A stretch of DNA of 64,000 nt from Gemmatimonadales bacterium (GCA_020633775.1 JACKDA010000001.1:1-64000); one strand, 5' to 3'; counted from the first letter of the stretch, positions 7,822-17,315 are shown. Program-made: numbers and translations. Notes: generated by a model not told the origin, from the sequence alone.

Positions 7822-10800
7822 CATCTCCTCGATCCTCCTCATCGGCTCCGGCCCGATCGTCATCGGGCAGGGGGCGGAGTTCGACTACTCCGGCACGCAG
7901 GCGGTGCGCGCGCTCAAGGAGGAGGGGTACCGGGTCATCCTGGTCAACTCGAACCCCGCGACGATCATGACCGACCCGGAGATCGCCGACGCCACCTACA
8001 TCGAGCCGGTCACGGCCGAGTGGGTGGCCAAGGTGATCGAGCGGGAGCGGCCCGATGCGCTGCTGCCGACGATGGGTGGCCAGACGGCGCTCAACGTCGC
8101 CATGGACCTGGTGCACGACGGCACGCTGGAGAAGTTCGGGGTCGAGCTGATCGGCGCGAACGAGCGGGCGATCCGGATCGCCGAGGATCGGGCCGAGTTC
8201 GCGCAGGCGATGGAGCGGATCGGGCTCGCGTGCCCGACCGGCACCACGGTGCACTCGGTGGAGGAGGCGCTCGCCGCGGTCGAGGGGACGGGCTATCCCG
8301 CGATCCTGCGCCCCTCGTTCACCCTCGGCGGCACGGGCGGCGGCATCGCGTACAACCGCGAGGAGTTCGTCACCATGGTCTCGCGGGCGCTCGCCCTCTC
8401 GCCGGTCCACTCGGTGCTCGTGGAGCGCAGCATCATCGGCTGGAAGGAATACGAGCTCGAGGTGATGCGCGACGGGGCCGACAACGTCGTGATCGTCTGC
8501 TCCATCGAGAACATCGACCCGATGGGCGTCCACACCGGCGACTCGATCACCTGTGCCCCGGCGATGACGCTCTCGGATCGCGAGTACCAGCAGATGCGCG
8601 ACGCCGCGATCAAGATCATCCGCGAGGTCGGCGTCGCCGCCGGCGGCTGCAACATCCAGTTCGCCGTCGATCCCGACACGGGCGAGCAGCTCGTGATCGA
8701 GATGAACCCGCGGGTCTCGCGCTCCTCGGCGCTCGCGTCGAAGGCGACCGGGTTCCCGATCGCGCGGATCGGGGCCAAGGTCGCCGTGGGCTACACCCTC
8801 GACGAGCTGCCGAACGACATCACCAAGGTCACCCCGGCCTCCTTCGAGCCGGTGCTCGACTACGTGGTCGTCAAGATCCCGCGGTTCGCGTTCGAGAAGT
8901 TCCCGGCGGCCTCGCCCGAGCTCACCACCCAGATGAAGTCCGTCGGCGAGGTGATGGCGATCGGTCGCACCTTCAAGGAGGCGTTCCAGAAGGGGTTCCG
9001 CGGGCTCGAGATCGGCCGCGCCGGCTGGATGGTCGGCGATGGACCGCTCGACGACCGCCTGAGCGCCGACGACCGCGCCACGCTCCTCTCCGCGATCCGC
9101 CGGCCGACGCCGGAACGCCTCTTCCAGGTCAAGCGGGCGCTCGTCGCCGGGGTCAGCGTGGCCGACCTGCACGACGCATCCGGGATCGATCCCTGGTTCC
9201 TCCACCAGTTCGCGGAACTCGTCGAGCTCGAGGAGGCCTGGATCCGTCACCGTCCCGGCGGCGATGACGTCGCCGATCGGCAGCTGCTGCGCCGGATGAA
9301 GCGCGCCGGGTTCTCGGATATCCAGCTCGCCGACCTCGCCGGGATGACCGAGGATGCGCTGCGGGCGCTGCGGCACCGGCTCGGGCTCCGCCCTGCCTAC
9401 AAGACGGTCGACACCTGCGCCGGCGAGTTCCCGTCGAGCACGCCGTACCTCTACTCCAGCTGGGACGAGGAGTCCGAGGCCGGCCCCGGCGAGGACACGC
9501 GCCCCACCGTGATCATCCTCGGCAGCGGGCCGAACCGGATCGGGCAGGGGGTCGAGTTCGACTACTGCTGCGTCCGCGCGACGCTCGCCTTCCGGGAGCT
9601 GGGCTACCGCACCGTGATGGTCAACTCGAATCCCGAGACGGTGTCGACCGACTTCGACGTGAGCGACGTGCTCTACTTCGAGCCGCTCACGCTGGAGGAT
9701 GTGCTGGAGATCGTCCACGTCGAGCAGCCGGTCGGCGTCGTCGTCCAGCTCGGTGGCCAGACCCCGCTCAAGCTGGCGCGCGGCCTCGAGGCCGCCGGCG
9801 TGCCGATCCTGGGCACCTCTCCCGAGGCGATCGACCGCGCCGAGGACCGCAAGCGCTTCGACGAGCTCGCCACCGAACTCGGCGTGCGCCAGCCGCCGGC
9901 GGGCACCGCCGACACGGTCGACGGCGCGGTGGCGGTGGCCGACCGGATCGGCTACCCGGTGCTGGTGCGGCCGAGCTACGTCCTGGGCGGGCGGGCGATG
10001 CGGATCGTGTACGACGAGGAGGAGCTGCGCGGCTTCTTCGACGAGGCCGCCCGGGTCGCCCCGGGGCACCCGGTGCTCATCGACTCGTTCCTCGAGGACG
10101 CCTTCGAGGCGGACGTCGACGCGATCGCGGACGGCGAGCGGGTCATCATCGGCGGGGTCATGCAGCACATCGAGGACGCCGGGATCCACTCCGGGGACTC
10201 GGCCTGCGTCCTGCCGCCGTACCTGATCAGCGAGGCGCAGGTCGCCCAGATGCGCGAGCACACCCGGGCCTTCGCCCGCGCCCTCGGCGTGGTCGGCCTG
10301 ATCAACGTCCAGTATGCGGTGAAGGACGGCGTCGTGTACGTCCTCGAGGTCAACCCGCGCGCCTCGCGGACGATCCCGTTCGTGTCGAAGACGACCGGCG
10401 TGCCGCTCGCGAAGCTCGCGGCGGCGGTGATGGCCGGCACGCCGCTCGATGCCCTCGGGCTCACCGACGACCCGGCCCAGCCCTACGTCGCCGTGAAGGA
10501 GGCGGTCTTCCCGTTCGCCAAGTTCGCGGGAGTCGATGTCCGACTCGGCCCCGAGATGCGATCCACCGGCGAGGTCATGGGGATCGCCGACTCCTTCGGG
10601 ATGGCGTTCGCCAAGAGCCAGGCGAGTGCCGGGGGCGACCTGCCGCTGGAGGGCACCGTGTTCGTGTCCGTGAACGATCACGACAAGCCGACGGTGGTGC
10701 CGATCGCGCGCCGGTTCTCCGAGCTCGGCTTCACGATCGTCGCCACCAGCGGCACCGCCCGCTGGCTGCGGCAGCGCGGGATCCCGGCGGAGACCGTGCT

Positions 10801-11068
10801 CAAGGTGTACGAGGGGCGCCCGAACGGCATCGACCTGATGGTCTCGGGGAAGGTCCACCTGCTCGTCAACACGCCGCTGGGCAAGCTGACCCAGCAGGAC
10901 GACTACAGCATGCGCCGGACGGCCCTGCAGCACGGGATCCCGTACACCACCACGATGTCGGCGGCCTCGGCCGCGTGTGACGCGATCATCGCGCTCAAGC
11001 ATCGTCGCGGCGAGGTGCGGCCGCTGCAGGAGTGGCACGCGCTCGCGCGGGCGGCCGCGGAGGGATGA
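7805..11068 (+). CDS. carB: Carbamoyl-phosphate synthase large subunit
   Basis: CarB uses ammonia from CarA, bicarbonate and two ATP to make carbamoyl phosphate for pyrimidines and arginine. The 1087-residue product matches the usual length (~1070). It has two homologous ATP-grasp halves: the first opens ILLIGSGPIVIGQGAEFDYSG, the second VIILGSGPNRIGQGVEFDYC near residue 570. A C-terminal MGS-like allosteric domain begins around residue 950 (FVSVNDHDKPTVVPIARRF). The ATG at 7805 lies inside the end of rmd. carA is not in the window, so the two subunits are encoded apart. Confidence 0.97.
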   Translation: MPKRTDISSILLIGSGPIVIGQGAEFDYSGTQAVRALKEEGYRVILVNSNPATIMTDPEIADATYIEPVTAEWVAKVIERERPDALLPTMGGQTALNVAMDLVHDGTLEKFGVELIGANERAIRIAEDRAEFAQAMERIGLACPTGTTVHSVEEALAAVEGTGYPAILRPSFTLGGTGGGIAYNREEFVTMVSRALALSPVHSVLVERSIIGWKEYELEVMRDGADNVVIVCSIENIDPMGVHTGDSITCAPAMTLSDREYQQMRDAAIKIIREVGVAAGGCNIQFAVDPDTGEQLVIEMNPRVSRSSALASKATGFPIARIGAKVAVGYTLDELPNDITKVTPASFEPVLDYVVVKIPRFAFEKFPAASPELTTQMKSVGEVMAIGRTFKEAFQKGFRGLEIGRAGWMVGDGPLDDRLSADDRATLLSAIRRPTPERLFQVKRALVAGVSVADLHDASGIDPWFLHQFAELVELEEAWIRHRPGGDDVADRQLLRRMKRAGFSDIQLADLAGMTEDALRALRHRLGLRPAYKTVDTCAGEFPSSTPYLYSSWDEESEAGPGEDTRPTVIILGSGPNRIGQGVEFDYCCVRATLAFRELGYRTVMVNSNPETVSTDFDVSDVLYFEPLTLEDVLEIVHVEQPVGVVVQLGGQTPLKLARGLEAAGVPILGTSPEAIDRAEDRKRFDELATELGVRQPPAGTADTVDGAVAVADRIGYPVLVRPSYVLGGRAMRIVYDEEELRGFFDEAARVAPGHPVLIDSFLEDAFEADVDAIADGERVIIGGVMQHIEDAGIHSGDSACVLPPYLISEAQVAQMREHTRAFARALGVVGLINVQYAVKDGVVYVLEVNPRASRTIPFVSKTTGVPLAKLAAAVMAGTPLDALGLTDDPAQPYVAVKEAVFPFAKFAGVDVRLGPEMRSTGEVMGIADSFGMAFAKSQASAGGDLPLEGTVFVSVNDHDKPTVVPIARRFSELGFTIVATSGTARWLRQRGIPAETVLKVYEGRPNGIDLMVSGKVHLLVNTPLGKLTQQDDYSMRRTALQHGIPYTTTMSAASAACDAIIALKHRRGEVRPLQEWHALARAAAEG

Positions 11069-12027
11069 CGACCGCGCGCGACCCGGGGTTCGTTGCGGCC
11101 CTTGGAGCCGCGGTCCGGGGCCAGGTCCGCGAGGCCGAACCGCTGGCGCGGTGGAGCACCTTCCGGATCGGTGGCCCGGCGACGGTGCTGTTCCCCTCCG
11201 GGCCGGAGGACGTCGCCTCGGCGCTGCGCCTCGCCACCGAGCGGCAGGTCCCGTGGTTCGCCCTCGGGCTCGGCAGCAACCTGCTCTTTCCCGACGAGGG
11301 GCTCGATGCCCTCGTGATCCGGATCGGGAAGGGGCTCGATCGACTCGATCGTGACGGCGACAGCTGGCGGATCGGCGCCGGGATGCCACAGCCGCTTGCC
11401 GCCAAGCGCACCGCCGCCGCGGGCTGGGGCGGGATCCACAAGATGGTCGGTGTCCCCGGCAGTGTCGGCGGGGGCGTGGTGATGAACGCGGGATGTCACG
11501 GCGCCGAGTGGCGCGACGTGATCACGTCCGTCCTCGTCCTCGATCCCGATGGCCACGATCGGGTCGTCCCGGCCGCCGCGGCCGGCTTCACCTACCGGCG
11601 GAGCGCGCTGGGCCGGGTCGTCGTCCTCGAGACCACCGTGGCTCTCCATGCCGCGGACCATGCGGCGCTCGAGGCCGAGACCGATGCCCTGTACAAGTGG
11701 CGCCGGGACGGCACCCCGTTCAACCAGCCCTGCTGCGGCAGCGTCTTCAAGAATCCGAAGCTGCCCGACGGGTGGGCCGATGATGCGCCGCGCACGGCCG
11801 GGCAGTGCATCGAGCGGGTCGGGCTCAAGGGACATCGGGTGGGGGCGGCGGAGGTCTCACCGATGCATGCGAACTACTTCATCAACACCGGCGACGCGTG
11901 CGCCGCCGACGTGGTCGCGCTGATGCGCGAGGCACGCGCACGGGTGGCCGATGCACTCGGCCTCGTGCTCGAGCCCGAGGTCAAGCTGATTCGAGCGGAC
12001 GGGACGTTCGAGGACCTCTCCGAATAG
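11065..12027 (+). CDS. murB: UDP-N-acetylenolpyruvoylglucosamine reductase
   Basis: MurB reduces the enolpyruvyl ether to give UDP-MurNAc in cytoplasmic peptidoglycan synthesis, using FAD and NADPH. The 320-residue product has the FAD-binding segments LGSNLLFPDEG and VPGSVGGGVVMNAG. The catalytic CCGSVFKNP motif (Ser is the proton donor) and a conserved C-terminal block with SPMHANYFINTG are also present. ATGA overlap with carB suggests coupled translation. Its stop is separated by one base from the stop of the convergent AraC gene, so no terminator fits between them. Confidence 0.95.
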   Translation: MTTARDPGFVAALGAAVRGQVREAEPLARWSTFRIGGPATVLFPSGPEDVASALRLATERQVPWFALGLGSNLLFPDEGLDALVIRIGKGLDRLDRDGDSWRIGAGMPQPLAAKRTAAAGWGGIHKMVGVPGSVGGGVVMNAGCHGAEWRDVITSVLVLDPDGHDRVVPAAAAGFTYRRSALGRVVVLETTVALHAADHAALEAETDALYKWRRDGTPFNQPCCGSVFKNPKLPDGWADDAPRTAGQCIERVGLKGHRVGAAEVSPMHANYFINTGDACAADVVALMREARARVADALGLVLEPEVKLIRADGTFEDLSE

Positions 12028-12028
12028 A

Positions 12029-12961
12029 TCACCCTCGCACCTGATGCACGCGCCCGGAAACCAAACGCCGCGCTTGGGACGGTGGGCAACCGTATTCCGC
12101 CCTGAAGGCATCACAAAAGTGGCTGTGCGATGCGAACCCGACACTGAGCGCCACCATCGCTACCCGGTCCGGGGTGTCCAGAAGTTGTTCCAGCCCGGCG
12201 GCGAGTCTACGGCGGATCAGCGCTTGATGCACGGTGGTGCCCATGACGGCGTGAAAGCACCTTGAGAGGTGAGATGGAGAGCCGCCAACGACCGCTGCGA
12301 TGCCGGCGAGCGACAGCCTCCGCAGATAGTGCTGCGAAATGAGTTGGTGGGTGGCATCGACCATCGCCCGCGCCGAAGTGGTGATGCTGACGGCGGTCGG
12401 CGCGGCCTCTCCGGACACCATGGCCAGGAGGAAGGCGAGGGCTGGCTCCTCCACCCCGAGAGGGTCGCTCCCATTCCTTGCTCGGTCGAGGGCTACGCGA
12501 TGGCTCAGGTACTCGCTGCCCCCCAGCACTCGCGATCGTCGAGGGAACACCCTGCCACTTCCGGTGTGACGATGAACCGCCCGTAGCTCGCGGCACCCCG
12601 CCTCCGTCAGCCGGAAGAGGGTACACTCGTCGCCCCCACCGACGGGATGCCGGACGCGGTAGTGGCTGCGGCCGTGCCAGAGCGCGGCCGACAGTGGATC
12701 CACGACCTGCGTGGCTCCGTCGACCGTGAGTTCGAAGAGGCCGCGCCGCGCGACGACGACGCGGTCCTCACGTGCCCACTCGTCCGCGGTTCCGCTGGTA
12801 TCCTGGCCATTGCAGCTCCAGTCGTCGATCGCGAACAACGCCCCGCAGAACAGCGGCTCGAGACGCGAGCAGGATTCCGGAAGCGCCCCTCGTGACCGCC
12901 GGGTAGACTGGTCGGGCACCTGAAGGTCCCGGTGCGAGTTTCCTACTTGCGGCGAGGTCAT
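12029..12961 (-). CDS. AraC-family transcriptional regulator
   Basis: The C-terminal ~100 residues form two helix-turn-helix motifs of the AraC/XylS type: RRLSLAGIAAVVGGSPSHLSRCFH, in pieces LAGIAAVVGGSPSHLSR and then MVALSVGFASHSHFCDAFRAEYGCPPSQAR. The N-terminal ~170 residues are a cupin-like sensor region with no assigned ligand. The start is uncertain: ATG at 12961 gives 310 residues but leaves only 5 bp to the divergent start at 12967, while GTG at 12919 leaves 47 bp. Base composition appears lower in GC than murB or the response regulator. The natural target is the divergent secreted NTF2-like gene. Confidence 0.85.
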   Translation of the reverse strand: MTSPQVGNSHRDLQVPDQSTRRSRGALPESCSRLEPLFCGALFAIDDWSCNGQDTSGTADEWAREDRVVVARRGLFELTVDGATQVVDPLSAALWHGRSHYRVRHPVGGGDECTLFRLTEAGCRELRAVHRHTGSGRVFPRRSRVLGGSEYLSHRVALDRARNGSDPLGVEEPALAFLLAMVSGEAAPTAVSITTSARAMVDATHQLISQHYLRRLSLAGIAAVVGGSPSHLSRCFHAVMGTTVHQALIRRRLAAGLEQLLDTPDRVAMVALSVGFASHSHFCDAFRAEYGCPPSQARRLVSGRVHQVRG

Positions 12962-12966
12962 GGACG

Positions 12967-13434
12967 ATGCGGATGCTTCATGGGGTGACACTCTTGCTTG
13001 GGCTCGGCGTGACGGCCGCTGGCGCACAAGGCTTCGGTCCCGAGCCGGATCGCGCGACCCGAAGTGAAATCCTGAAGCTGCGCGAGGCCGCGTGGCGAGC
13101 ATTTTTCGCTGGCGACCGGGAGGCATTCGAGCAGGTCGTTCCCGACGAATTGCTCGCGATCGGCTGGGGCGGAGGCCCCTGGAGCGATCGTGCCCAGACA
13201 CTCCTCAACATGGCAGAGTTCATCCGGAGTGGCCAGCGGCTCGAGACGCTGGAGTTCACGAGAGACAGCTTCCAGCGGTACGGTGAGGTGGTGATCCTCT
13301 ACACCGCATTCCGGGTGGTGTTGGTCGACAGCGCGGGGCAGGCCCATACCACTGCGGGCCGTGGCACCGAGGTCTTCGTCCACCGCCGTGGTCGTTGGAT
13401 TCACACGGGTTGGCATCTCGACAACACGCCGTGA
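12967..13434 (+). CDS. Secreted NTF2-like (DUF4440/SnoaL-type) protein
   Basis: The 155-residue product starts with a signal peptide (hydrophobic residues 5-18, cleavage likely after AGAQ) and then an NTF2-like cone fold. Visible family features are LREAAWRAFFAGDREAFEQVVPDELLAIGWG and GRGTEVFVHRRGRWIHTGWHLD, each read here as two conserved blocks. Such domains bind small ligands or catalyse ketosteroid-type chemistry, but no specific reaction can be assigned. ATG 12967 is preferred over 12973 by position only. It is divergent from the AraC gene, which probably controls it. Confidence 0.8.
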   Translation: MRMLHGVTLLLGLGVTAAGAQGFGPEPDRATRSEILKLREAAWRAFFAGDREAFEQVVPDELLAIGWGGGPWSDRAQTLLNMAEFIRSGQRLETLEFTRDSFQRYGEVVILYTAFRVVLVDSAGQAHTTAGRGTEVFVHRRGRWIHTGWHLDNTP

Positions 13435-13483
13435 GAGTGGGCGTCACCGGGAGGAGGCATGGGTTCCAGGCAGGTTGAAGGAG

Positions 13484-14173
13484 TCAGCTCGCCAGCCGAT
13501 ACCCCGTCTTGCGCACCGTGAGCAGGTGCACCGGGTTCGCGGGGTCGTCCTCGAGTTTCCGTCGCAGCTCGAGGATGTGGACGTCGACCGTGCGGGACAC
13601 GACGTCGGCCTCGTACTGCCACACCTCGTCGAGCAGCTCCGCCCGCGTGGCGACGCGCCCCTCGCGTCGCAACAGCGCCACCAGGAGGTCGAACTCCTTG
13701 GGGCGCAGGGCCACCGGCTCGCCGGCACGGGTCACCTCGTGGGTCGCGCGGTCGACCCGGACCTCCCCGAAGCACCACGTGCCCGGCGCGGGCTGGAGGG
13801 GGGTCGGCGGGCCATGACGCCGGAGCATCGCCGCGACGCGTGCCAGCAGCTCGGGCAGCGAGAACGGCTTGACCACGTAGTCGTCGGCGCCATGGCGGAA
13901 GCCACGGAGCCGGTCCGCCTCCGACCCCCGGGCGGACAGGATCAGTACCGGGACGTCGCGACCCTCATCGCGCAGCGTGCGCAGGACGTCAATCCCCTCG
14001 ATGCCCGGCAGCATCAGGTCGAGCACCATCAGGTCCGGCTCCCAGCTCCGCGCCGCGCCGAGTCCCTTCTCGCCGGTCGCCTCCAGCCGGACGTCGTAGC
14101 CGTCGTGCGCCAGGTTGAGACGCAGCCCCTCGGCGAGCGCCGCGTTGTCCTCCACCACCAGGATTCGTCGCAT
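13484..14173 (-). CDS. OmpR/PhoB-family response regulator
   Basis: The 229-residue protein has a receiver domain (residues 1-115) with acidic pocket VVEDN, phospho-acceptor Asp52 in VLDLMLPG and Lys in VVKPF. A winged-helix DNA-binding domain follows (about 130-228), ending VDVHILELRRKLEDDP and VRKTGYRLAS. Its ATG overlaps the kinase stop by one base (TGATG), so the pair is co-translated. With the OprP-like porin upstream in the same direction, and an 11-bp repeated element before the porin, a phosphate-type regulon is plausible. This is inference from context. Confidence 0.93.
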   Translation of the reverse strand: MRRILVVEDNAALAEGLRLNLAHDGYDVRLEATGEKGLGAARSWEPDLMVLDLMLPGIEGIDVLRTLRDEGRDVPVLILSARGSEADRLRGFRHGADDYVVKPFSLPELLARVAAMLRRHGPPTPLQPAPGTWCFGEVRVDRATHEVTRAGEPVALRPKEFDLLVALLRREGRVATRAELLDEVWQYEADVVSRTVDVHILELRRKLEDDPANPVHLLTVRKTGYRLAS

Positions 14174-15807
14174 CAGGTCGCCTCCAACTGTGCGGCAAGC
14201 CGGACCTCGATCCGGGCCCCCGCGTCGTGATCACCGACAACGGCATCCCCCCCGTGCAGCCGGGCGAGGTGACGCACCACCGCGAGGCCGAGCCCGCTGC
14301 CCCCGCCCTCGCCGCGCGCGTATGGCAGCCACACCCGTTCGCGATCGGCCACCGGGATGCCCGGCCCCTCGTCCTCGACCACCAGCAGCACCTCGGTGCG
14401 ATCGTGATCGACGATCACCCGCAGGCGCTGTCCCTCCGGACCATGTCGGATCGCGTTGTCGAGCAGGTTCACCAGGATCCGGCGCACCGCATCGGCGTCG
14501 ACGTTCGCGACGTCCTCGCCGAGCAGGTCCACCTCCACCTCGATCCGGCGACTGACGAGCAGCGGCTGGAACGCATCGAGCACCTCGTTGACCAGTCGAC
14601 CGAGCCGGTCGGGACTCGGGTGCAGGGCCTCCTCGGCGCGCGCCATCCGGGCGGTGGCCAGGACGTTCTCGACCAGGTCGCCGAGTCGGCGGGTCTCCCG
14701 GGTGATCGTCTCGAGCGCCGCGCGACGGGCCGCCGGTTCGGCGATCCGCTCCAGCATCAGCGTTTCCGCGTAGAGGTGGATGTTCGCGAGCGGGGTGCGC
14801 AACTCGTGCGACACCGCATGGGTGAACTCCTCGCGCATCCGTGACAGGGAGAGCGTGCGCCACGCGAGGACCGCGGTGCCACCGAGCAGGAGGACGGCGA
14901 GGATGATCGCGGCCGCGACTCGCGGCCCCGGCGCGGGCGGGTAGCCGCCGGGCATGAGGTACGGCACGGCGTCGGGGCCCACCGTCACCGAGATCTCGGC
15001 GGAGAGCGGGGCGAGGGTGCGGTCGCCCATCGTCCAGCCATCCGGGATCGGCGGGTTGTAGTCGAGCAGGGAGGCCCCGTCGACCGTGCGGACCGTCACC
15101 GCGAGGGGGACGAGTGCGGTGCGACCGGGCCAGCGCTCGGGGAGGGAATCCCGCACCCGGTCGAAGAAGGCCTGGGTCCGCGCCGGCGGCGGCTCGAGGA
15201 TCGTGGCGCGGAACGAAGGCAGCCCGACCTCGAAGCCGACCCAGCCGGGACCGGTGCGGCGCGGCTGGAGGATCGCGAGCGTCGTGTCGGCCCCGCGCAC
15301 CACCACCGTGCCGCGGTAGGCGTAGTCCGGGGGGAGCGAATCGGCGAGCCGGGCGGCGAGCCGCGCCGCGAGGATCGCATCGACGGAGTCGCGACCGCCC
15401 AGCGCCGTGGTGCGCCAGCCGCCCGAGTCCCCCGCGAAGAAGTGCAGCGGCTGCACCGGACCGCCGGTGCGCTGGAACGACTGCGCCGCCACGCCGGCGA
15501 GCAGCGAATCGATCGGCTGGGGACGCGGCGTGATCGCCGCCTGTTGCGCGGCGATCAACAGGCTGCGGAAGGCAAACCACGCCTCGTTGGTGAAGAGCCC
15601 GGCGTAGTTGAGCGCCATGTAGGACGCGTGGTCACGCAGCGTCTCGTCGGCCGTCGCGCGATGGCGATCCATCGTCTGCCAGAGGAGCCAGCCGCCCCAG
15701 GCGACCAGGGCGATCGCCAGCGCGGACCCCACCACGACCAGTCGCTCGGCGCGCCGGAGTCGCGGGGAAAGGGACCAGCGCCGGACGGGTGTCGATCGCA
15801 TCGGCAT
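14173..15807 (-). CDS. Membrane sensor histidine kinase
   Basis: The 544-residue kinase has one N-terminal membrane helix (about 21-43) and a large periplasmic region. A second helix (AAAIILAVLLLGGTAVLAW) leads into the dimerisation domain with phospho-acceptor His334 in SHELRTPL. No HAMP domain is evident between helix two and the H box. The ATPase domain shows the N box NLLDNAIRHG, the G1 box VEDEGPGIP and the G2 box GGGSGLGLAVV. ATG 15807 is chosen because it precedes the basic stretch before helix one; in-frame codons reach upstream to 16035, and no strong ribosome-binding site distinguishes them. It likely phosphorylates the downstream regulator. Confidence 0.92.
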   Translation of the reverse strand: MPMRSTPVRRWSLSPRLRRAERLVVVGSALAIALVAWGGWLLWQTMDRHRATADETLRDHASYMALNYAGLFTNEAWFAFRSLLIAAQQAAITPRPQPIDSLLAGVAAQSFQRTGGPVQPLHFFAGDSGGWRTTALGGRDSVDAILAARLAARLADSLPPDYAYRGTVVVRGADTTLAILQPRRTGPGWVGFEVGLPSFRATILEPPPARTQAFFDRVRDSLPERWPGRTALVPLAVTVRTVDGASLLDYNPPIPDGWTMGDRTLAPLSAEISVTVGPDAVPYLMPGGYPPAPGPRVAAAIILAVLLLGGTAVLAWRTLSLSRMREEFTHAVSHELRTPLANIHLYAETLMLERIAEPAARRAALETITRETRRLGDLVENVLATARMARAEEALHPSPDRLGRLVNEVLDAFQPLLVSRRIEVEVDLLGEDVANVDADAVRRILVNLLDNAIRHGPEGQRLRVIVDHDRTEVLLVVEDEGPGIPVADRERVWLPYARGEGGGSGLGLAVVRHLARLHGGDAVVGDHDAGARIEVRLAAQLEAT

Positions 15808-15973
15808 GGTCGGGAAGGTAGCGCGCGGCGCCGGGGAGGCCATGCCTCCGCGGCCGCCTGACCAGCCTCTGACGGCGGCGCGCCGTGATGCACACCCGGC
15901 CGCCGGATCGCCTCCGGGAGCGGCTGACTGCACGGAGGGTCCTCGACGACCGGGTGCTGCATCCAGAGATGAG

Positions 15974-16032
15974 CCACCCTGGTGGACCCGGTGACTCAGG
16001 GAAGGGGACAGTTCCCGGTCCCCTGGGTCACA
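15974..16032. repeat. Two small inverted repeats between porin and kinase genes
   Basis: CCACC-CT-GGTGG occupies 15974-15985. A bulged hairpin occupies 15991-16032, pairing GTGAC with GTCAC at the ends and GGGGAC with GTCCCC inside. The porin, kinase and regulator genes read leftward across it, so it may attenuate transcription after the porin. No T tract follows on either strand. The rest of 15808-16091 holds nothing I recognise. Confidence 0.5.
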
Positions 16033-16091
16033 CACTCCGATGTCAGGAACCGGTCAGGTGGGGTCCCCTGGCTCCGATCCGGTCCGCCGAC

Positions 16092-17315
16092 TCAGAACGA
16101 GACGTCCCACTGCAGCCGGCCGCGCCAGCGCTCCGCGTGCCCGGTGGGGTCGTCGATGGTGATCCGGAAGACATCGAGCGAGAGCTTGTTCTGGTGCCCC
16201 GCGAAGTACCAGTTGGCGACCCCGCCCACCTCGTGCATCTCGCTCTCGGGGCTCTCACGGCCACCGTGGACCGCGGCCCATCGCGCCCCGACCTCAAGCG
16301 GCTCCGGCAGGTCGTGGACGAATTCGGAGGGAAACAGGGCGGCTTGCACGTAGGTGCCGTCGAAATCGGTGGCCGTCGCCTCGACGCGATCCTCGACCTG
16401 CTTCCAGTGACTCTCGTGCTGCAGCGCCACGCCACGATACTTGAACGCGGTCTCCAGCACGGCCTGGTTGACCCGGTACTGCCCCGGGGCCCCGGCGGAG
16501 AAGCCGACGAGCTGGCCGCCACCTGACCCGCTGAACCGCGTGAACTCGGAGCGGTTGGTGGCGGCGGCGCCCGCGATGGTCAGCGCCGGCCGCGTGCGCC
16601 GCCCGAGATCGCCACCCGACATTCCCGGGTCGGTCCCCAGCGGTTGCCACTCCAGCCGACCGAGCCAGAGCAGCGCCTTGTCATCATTCTCGTGGTTCCC
16701 CGCACCCGTCCCCGTGAGCGCGCCCGCGTAGTAGCGCAGGTCCGCCGCGGTCCCCGCGAAGAGATGGCCGAAGAGCATCACCCCCGCCTGGCGGTCGAGG
16801 GTGAACACCCGGTTCACGATCGAGCGCTCGACGAACTCCTGCTCGCCCGAGGACTGGACCCGCTCCCGGTTGAGATTCACCTTCCACTGGCCGATCCGCA
16901 CCTGCGCCTCGGGCGGACCGAGGGTGAGCCGGAAGTCCAGCAGCCGGGAACTGGGGAAGTCGTACTCCAGGTAGTACTGGACCCACTCGCGGTAGGCATG
17001 CCCGCCGACCTTCATCCGGGCCCGGCGGATCCGCAGCGAGGTCTGGTCGGTCGCGGCGAGTTCCTCGGCGACGGTCTCCTCGCCGTCGCGAGGCGTCGCG
17101 CCCCGGAACTGGAACCGCCACTGCAGCGTGAGGAGATTGTTGCCGTCCGCGGTCCGCATCTCCAGGCGATGGTTGCGGTAGGTGATCCCCATCCTCGTGC
17201 TGTCCTCCTGATCCTGCGCCGCGAGCGGGCGGTTGCCGAGAATCAGCGCGGTGAGGCCGAGGACGGCCAGACGGCCTGGGATCCGCGCGGTGGACGGGAG
17301 GGCGCGTCGCAGCAT
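16092..17315 (-). CDS. OprP-like phosphate-selective porin family protein
   Basis: The 407-residue product has an N-terminal signal peptide (hydrophobic core LAVLGLTALILG, likely cleavage after LAAQ). It is followed by a long run of alternating beta strands rich in aromatic and charged residues, as in an OprO/OprP-type porin. Family-like segments are RIRRARMKVGGHAY, YYLEYDF, RIGQWKVNLNRERVQSS and NWYFAGHQNKLSLD. It probably forms an outer-membrane channel for anions such as phosphate, but binding residues cannot be confirmed by eye. It is the first gene of a leftward unit with the histidine kinase and response regulator. Confidence 0.8.
   Translation of the reverse strand: MLRRALPSTARIPGRLAVLGLTALILGNRPLAAQDQEDSTRMGITYRNHRLEMRTADGNNLLTLQWRFQFRGATPRDGEETVAEELAATDQTSLRIRRARMKVGGHAYREWVQYYLEYDFPSSRLLDFRLTLGPPEAQVRIGQWKVNLNRERVQSSGEQEFVERSIVNRVFTLDRQAGVMLFGHLFAGTAADLRYYAGALTGTGAGNHENDDKALLWLGRLEWQPLGTDPGMSGGDLGRRTRPALTIAGAAATNRSEFTRFSGSGGGQLVGFSAGAPGQYRVNQAVLETAFKYRGVALQHESHWKQVEDRVEATATDFDGTYVQAALFPSEFVHDLPEPLEVGARWAAVHGGRESPESEMHEVGGVANWYFAGHQNKLSLDVFRITIDDPTGHAERWRGRLQWDVSF

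Noticed and set aside
7742..11389. A 1215-codon open frame on the minus strand opposite carB.
   Set aside because: It is a shadow of carB caused by high GC content; the composition is Arg/Asp/His-rich without family motifs, while the plus strand encodes a complete CarB.
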